This document shows positions 6,379 through 8,562 of a DNA stretch of 8,562 nt, piece after piece (the stretch's first letter is position 1; each line of letters opens with the position of its first letter). This DNA comes from Pseudonocardiales bacterium (GTDB lineage Bacteria; Actinomycetota; Actinomycetes; Mycobacteriales; Jatrophihabitantaceae): assembly GCA_030840415.1 (NCBI GenBank), contig JAVEEO010000233.1, positions 1-8,562 on the forward strand, in the 5' to 3' direction. The notes below the pieces were generated by a model. That model searched no databases. It was given only the letters and a program-made list of their open reading frames with translations, and was not told where the DNA came from. The position numbers were made by a program, and so were the translations under genes.

Positions 6379-6870
6379 ATGAAGGTGGCGGTGCTGTCGG
6401 ACACCCACGCGCCCCGGTTCTGGAAGTCCTGCCCGCCGGCGGTCGCGCGGCTGCTGGACCATGCCGAGGTGATCCTGCACGCCGGGGACGTCTGCACCCC
6501 GGACGTGCTCGACGAGCTGTCGCAGTGGGCGCCGGTGCACGCGGTGCGGGGCAACAACGATGGCATCGACGTGGCCGAATGGGGCGCCCCGGACACCCTG
6601 ACGCTGGAGCTGGCCGGGCTGCCGGTGGCGATGGTGCACGACAGCGGTGCCTCGTCCGGCCGGCCGGCCCGGCTGCGGCGCTGGTTCCCCGACGCCCGGC
6701 TGGTGGTGTTCGGCCATTCGCACATCCCGCTGAACGAGGCGCACGACGGTCAGCGGATCTTCAATCCCGGCTCGCCCACCGACAAGCGGCGCCAGCCCCG
6801 GGGCACCGCCGGGCTGCTGGTGATCGACGATGGCGAGCTCGTCTCCGCAGACATCGTGGCGGTCACCTGA
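6379..6870 (+). CDS. YfcE/MJ0936-type metallophosphoesterase
   Basis: A 163-residue calcineurin-like metal-dependent phosphodiesterase of the compact YfcE family. All five metal-binding blocks are present in order: SDTH (D8, H10), GD (D37), GNND (N59, with D61), the histidine of MVHDSG (H87) and GHSH (H113, H115). The C-terminal family signature NPGSPTDKRR is at 129-138. Family members are usually about 160-185 residues long and hydrolyse phosphodiesters such as bis-p-nitrophenyl phosphate in vitro. The physiological substrate is generally unknown, and no neighbour reveals it here. There is no signal peptide, so the enzyme is probably cytoplasmic. The start at 6379 (MKVAVLSDTH) places the first metal motif directly after the first beta-strand, as expected. 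The gene is divergent from the hydrolase with 33 bp between starts. Confidence 0.92.
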   Translation: MKVAVLSDTHAPRFWKSCPPAVARLLDHAEVILHAGDVCTPDVLDELSQWAPVHAVRGNNDGIDVAEWGAPDTLTLELAGLPVAMVHDSGASSGRPARLRRWFPDARLVVFGHSHIPLNEAHDGQRIFNPGSPTDKRRQPRGTAGLLVIDDGELVSADIVAVT

Positions 6871-6906
6871 CGCGCGCTCGCTCGACGTTTTGCCCGCCTG
6901 CGTAAC

Positions 6907-6980
6907 TTCGCGAATTTGGCGTCGTTTGTAGGTGTACTCCGGTGCCGCGGGCACCCCCCGAGCAACACATTCAGGAGCAC
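6907..6980 (+). promoter_or_regulatory. Upstream region of the secreted-protein gene: palindromes and ribosome binding site
   Basis: The 113-bp gap between the phosphoesterase and the secreted protein contains an AT-richer segment (about 6901-6938), unusual for this window. It holds the 8-bp palindrome TTCGCGAA (6907-6914) and a perfect 6-bp-arm inverted repeat GGTGCC-GCG-GGCACC (6941-6955). Possible -10 elements are TAGGTG (6929-6934) and TGTACT (6933-6938); neither has a good -35. A clear ribosome binding site AGGAG (6973-6977) is six bases before the ATG at 6984. The gene therefore probably has its own promoter and a short leader containing the GC hairpin. Confidence 0.4.
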
Positions 6981-6983
6981 GGA

Positions 6984-7304
6984 ATGAACCTCTCCAAGAT
7001 TGCCGGGGCCGCCGCGGGCGCGGTGCTCGCAGCGGGTGCCGCCGGCGTTCTCGCCATGCCGTCGGCCAGTGCCACCCCGGGCAGCTGTTCCGACGGCGGC
7101 ACGGGCCGCGCCAGCACCTGGGTGGTGTGCACCTCGGGCACCGGCAGCTACTACGCCCACGTGCAGTGCGCCGACCAGGTACACGGTTACAGCGGTTGGT
7201 ACAACGGCAGCACGGTGGGCATCGGCAGCAGGTCGTCGGTGACCTGCCCGCTGCAGGGCGGCGTGCAGTGGTCTGTCATCAGCGTCTTCAGCTACGAGGC
7301 CTAG
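6984..7304 (+). CDS. Small secreted four-cysteine protein, family not recognised
   Basis: A 106-residue predicted secreted protein. The N-terminus has a basic residue (K5), then an Ala/Gly/Val-rich hydrophobic core (6-25). A signal-peptidase I site of the A-x-A type follows at ASA (28-30), leaving a mature chain of about 76 residues starting TPGSC. The mature part has exactly four cysteines (C35, C49, C62, C88), consistent with two disulfides. It is rich in Ser, Gly, Thr and aromatic residues (WVVC, SYYAHVQC, YSGWYNGS), which suggests a small beta-rich extracellular fold. I recognise no enzymatic motif, no lipobox cysteine and no transmembrane anchor. ATG 6984 is chosen over an in-frame ATG at 6942 because AGGAG lies six bases upstream and the signal peptide starts directly there. 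No linked gene indicates function; an exported structural, binding or inhibitor role is guesswork. Confidence 0.82.
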   Translation: MNLSKIAGAAAGAVLAAGAAGVLAMPSASATPGSCSDGGTGRASTWVVCTSGTGSYYAHVQCADQVHGYSGWYNGSTVGIGSRSSVTCPLQGGVQWSVISVFSYEA

Positions 7305-7354
7305 ACATCACAGCTGGCGGCCTCCCCCGCTGGCCCCATGATCGCCGGGCATAG

Positions 7355-7360
7355 CAGACT
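7355..7360 (+). promoter_or_regulatory. Candidate leaderless -10 of the oxidoreductase gene
   Basis: CAGACT lies six bases before the ATG at 7367, so transcription would begin at the start codon. No Shine-Dalgarno of useful strength is present (only GGA at 7361-7363). The same hexamer at the same spacing precedes the hydrolase start at 6345. No -35 consensus was found in the 62-bp gap after the secreted-protein gene. Confidence 0.45.
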
Positions 7361-7366
7361 GGACCC

Positions 7367-8326
7367 ATGACGCGCTTCGGAATCTTCGTACCGCAGGGCT
7401 GGCGAATGGACCTGGTCGGGATCGGCGACCCGGTGCAGCAGTGGGAGGCGATGACCGCGGTCGCCAAGGCCGCCGATGCCGGCTCGTGGGACTCGATCTG
7501 GCTCTACGACCACTTCCACACCGTCCCGAGGCCCTCGACCGAGACGACCTTCGAGTGCTGGACGGCCACCGCGGCGCTGGCCCGCGACACCCGCCGGGTG
7601 AACATCGGCCAGATGGTCGGCTGCAACGGCTACCGCAACCCGTCGCTGTACGCCAAGATCTCCTCCACCGTGGACGTGGCCAGCAACGGCCGGCTGTACG
7701 CCGGGATCGGGGCCGGCTGGTACGAGCATGAGTGGAAGGCCTATGGCTACGAGTGGCCGGAGCTCAAGGACCGGATGGGTGCCTTCCGCGAGGCCGTGCA
7801 GATCGTGCACGGCATGTGGACCGAGGACGAGTTCGTCTTCAGCGGCAAGTACTACTCGGTCGACAAGCCGATCAACGAGCCGAAGGGCGTCCGGCAGCCG
7901 CACCCGTCGCTGTGGATCGGCGGCGGCGGCGAGAAGGTCACCCTGAAGCTGGTCGCCCAGTACGGCGACGCGGCCAACGTCGGTGGCGGCGACCCGGCGA
8001 CCATCACCGACAAGCTGGCGATCCTCCGCCAGCACTGCGAGGCGGTCGGCCGGGACTACGCCGAGATCATCAAGTCCACCAACCTGAACGTGTTCCCGCT
8101 CGACGCCGGCGAGGACCCGGTGGCGGCGACCGAGAAGGCTCGCGGTGGCATCGACTTCGACGAGTTCTCGGCCAACACCGTGATCGGCACCGAGGACGAG
8201 ATCGCGTCCCGGGTCGACGCGGCGCTGCAGGCCGGCGCCGACTACATCATCTTCTACGTGCCGGGCGTTGCCCACGACCTGGACCTGGTGGCCCGGGCGG
8301 AGGGGATTGCCCGCCGCTTCGGCTGA
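7367..8326 (+). CDS. Luciferase-like (LLM class) probably F420-dependent oxidoreductase
   Basis: A 319-residue flavin/F420-type TIM-barrel oxidoreductase of the bacterial luciferase superfamily. The opening FGIFVPQGWRMDLVGIGDP (4-22) is diagnostic of the subfamily I know from mycobacterial Rv1855c. Other shared blocks are WDSIWLYDHFHTVP (41-54), YRNPSLYAKISSTVDVASNGRL (89-110), IGAGWYEHEWKAYGY (114-128) and PSLWIGGGGEKVTLK (180-194). The final part, VIGTEDEIASRVDAALQAGADYIIFY (272-297), is the standard last barrel segment. Actinobacterial relatives mostly use coenzyme F420 rather than FMN, so F420 use is inferred; the substrate is unknown. The start at ATG 7367 fits the homologous N-terminus and the leaderless -10. 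A GC-rich hairpin follows 15 nt after the stop. Confidence 0.92.
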   Translation: MTRFGIFVPQGWRMDLVGIGDPVQQWEAMTAVAKAADAGSWDSIWLYDHFHTVPRPSTETTFECWTATAALARDTRRVNIGQMVGCNGYRNPSLYAKISSTVDVASNGRLYAGIGAGWYEHEWKAYGYEWPELKDRMGAFREAVQIVHGMWTEDEFVFSGKYYSVDKPINEPKGVRQPHPSLWIGGGGEKVTLKLVAQYGDAANVGGGDPATITDKLAILRQHCEAVGRDYAEIIKSTNLNVFPLDAGEDPVAATEKARGGIDFDEFSANTVIGTEDEIASRVDAALQAGADYIIFYVPGVAHDLDLVARAEGIARRFG

Positions 8327-8341
8327 CCGGCACCTCGTTCG

Positions 8342-8361
8342 CCGGGGCCGGTCGGCCCCGG
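8342..8361 (+). terminator. GC-rich hairpin, probable terminator of the oxidoreductase gene
   Basis: A perfect 8-bp stem CCGGGGCC (8342-8349) and GGCCCCGG (8354-8361) with a GGTC loop lies 15 nt after the stop codon. There is no U-tract. Such U-less hairpins are often proposed as terminators in high-GC actinobacteria, but Rho-dependent termination or simple mRNA end protection is also possible. Confidence 0.55.
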
Positions 8362-8390
8362 ATTCACAGCATGAACTTGGCGTACGGCTC

Positions 8391-8419
8391 TTGTCTGGCG
8401 CCTGGTTAGCAAATACGGT
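8391..8419 (+). promoter_or_regulatory. Candidate housekeeping-type promoter for a gene beyond the right edge
   Basis: TTGTCT (8391-8396) and TACGGT (8414-8419) are separated by exactly 17 bp. They fit an actinobacterial primary-sigma promoter (TTGNNN and TANNNT). Transcription would start near 8426, giving a leader of about 80 nt before the GTG at 8507. This is the best-formed -35/-10 pair I found in the window. Confidence 0.5.
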
Positions 8420-8424
8420 CATGC

Positions 8425-8475
8425 CGTTCGAGCTGCGCGCTGTCTCACAAACGCCTCGAACGCCGTTCGCGGAAC
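8425..8475 (+). other. Cluster of GTTCG/CGAAC inverted and direct repeats in the leader
   Basis: CGTTCGAG (8425-8432) and CTCGAACG (8455-8462) form a perfect 8-bp inverted repeat with a 22-nt loop. The right arm can alternatively pair with the following GTTCG (CGAAC-GCC-GTTCG, 8457-8469). That GTTC can in turn pair with GAAC (8465-8475). GCCGTTCG is also a direct repeat (8423-8430 and 8462-8469). These pairings exclude one another, so the segment could be a conformational switch in RNA or a multi-site operator in DNA. Confidence 0.4.
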
Positions 8476-8506
8476 ATCCGGGTGACCCCCGCCCCGGAGG
8501 AGCGTG

Positions 8507-8562
8507 GTGCGGCAGCGCAGCCGGCGAGTTCAGCTCACCCTGCACACGGCCTTACCAGGAAG
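8507..8562 (+). CDS. Probable 5' end of an unidentified gene, cut by the window edge
   Basis: A strong ribosome binding site GGAGGAG (8496-8502) is followed four bases later by GTG at 8507. The frame reads MRQRSRRVQLTLHTALPG and stays open to the last base. The GTG at 8504 is in the same frame but too close to the ribosome binding site. Only 18 full codons are visible, so no family can be assigned; the basic N-terminus is the only notable trait. The upstream promoter at 8391-8419 and the approximately 80-nt leader support a real transcription unit. An overlapping frame from ATG 8421 also stays open, but it starts upstream of the predicted transcription start. Confidence 0.4.
   Translation, partial: MRQRSRRVQLTLHTALPG

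Noticed and set aside
6346..6954. Upstream extension of the hydrolase frame by about 200 codons.
   Set aside because: It runs antisense through the whole phosphoesterase gene, has no motif, and the hydrolase fold starts after GTG 6345.
6942..6983. Earlier ATG for the secreted protein.
   Set aside because: It overlaps the GGTGCC hairpin, lacks a ribosome binding site, and would put hydrophilic residues before the signal peptide; AGGAG favours 6984.
8456..8470. Possible LexA SOS box (CGAAC-GCC-GTTCG).
   Set aside because: The actinobacterial box needs four bases between GAAC and GTTC; here there are three, so it is out of register.
7301..8545. Long minus-strand open frame opposite the oxidoreductase.
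   Set aside because: It has shadow-frame composition without motifs; the plus strand encodes a clear luciferase-like enzyme.
8421..8562. Open frame from ATG 8421 (begins MPFELRAVSQ) to the window edge.
   Set aside because: The ATG directly follows the predicted -10 (8414-8419), has no ribosome binding site, and the sequence resembles no protein start I know.
1..8562. Mobile element, phage, CRISPR, toxin-antitoxin or biosynthetic cluster.
   Set aside because: No transposase, integrase, repeat array, terminal inverted repeats or paired small genes are visible; gene content is ordinary actinobacterial metabolism and regulation.

Overview
The window is high-GC actinobacterial DNA. The main taxonomic marker is a near-canonical BldC at the left end, and the coding regions have strong G/C preference at third codon positions. 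The fatty-acid oxidation pair resembles mycobacterial FadA/FadB, and another protein resembles the mycobacterial Rv1855c family. Several genes appear to start without a leader, which is common in this phylum. I cannot name the genus. No mobile element, phage, CRISPR, tRNA or rRNA is visible.

Layout: (1) Positions 1-364 hold the small MerR-like regulator bldC (+), its upstream region and a strong intrinsic terminator. (2) Positions 457-825 hold a VOC/glyoxalase-fold protein (+) that converges on the next block. (3) Positions 5456 down to 858 on the minus strand form a tight operon: thiolase (FadA), bifunctional enoyl-CoA hydratase/3-hydroxyacyl-CoA dehydrogenase (FadB) and alpha-methylacyl-CoA racemase. 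A palindrome sits in the fadA promoter region. (4) Positions 6345 down to 5545 (-) encode an alpha/beta hydrolase. It is divergent from a YfcE-type metallophosphoesterase at 6379-6870 (+), with only 33 bp between the start codons. (5) Positions 6984-7304 (+) encode a small secreted protein with four cysteines, which I do not recognise. (6) Positions 7367-8326 (+) encode a luciferase-like, probably F420-dependent oxidoreductase, followed by a GC hairpin. (7) Positions 8391-8562 look like a promoter, a structured leader and the first codons of a gene running off the right edge.

How the genes work together: FadA and FadB carry out the last three steps of the beta-oxidation spiral. The racemase converts (2R)-methyl-branched acyl-CoAs to the 2S form that beta-oxidation enzymes accept. 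The cluster therefore suggests breakdown of methyl-branched chains, such as branched fatty acids, isoprenoid acids or sterol side chains. The racemase and both FadB domains retain almost all expected catalytic residues; the one substitution, in the FadB dehydrogenase domain, is described below. The remaining genes look like unlinked housekeeping or accessory functions.

I did not find a convincing new multi-gene system. The points most worth checking are the fadA palindrome, the overlapping divergent leaderless promoters, the unrecognised secreted protein and the structured leader at the right edge.
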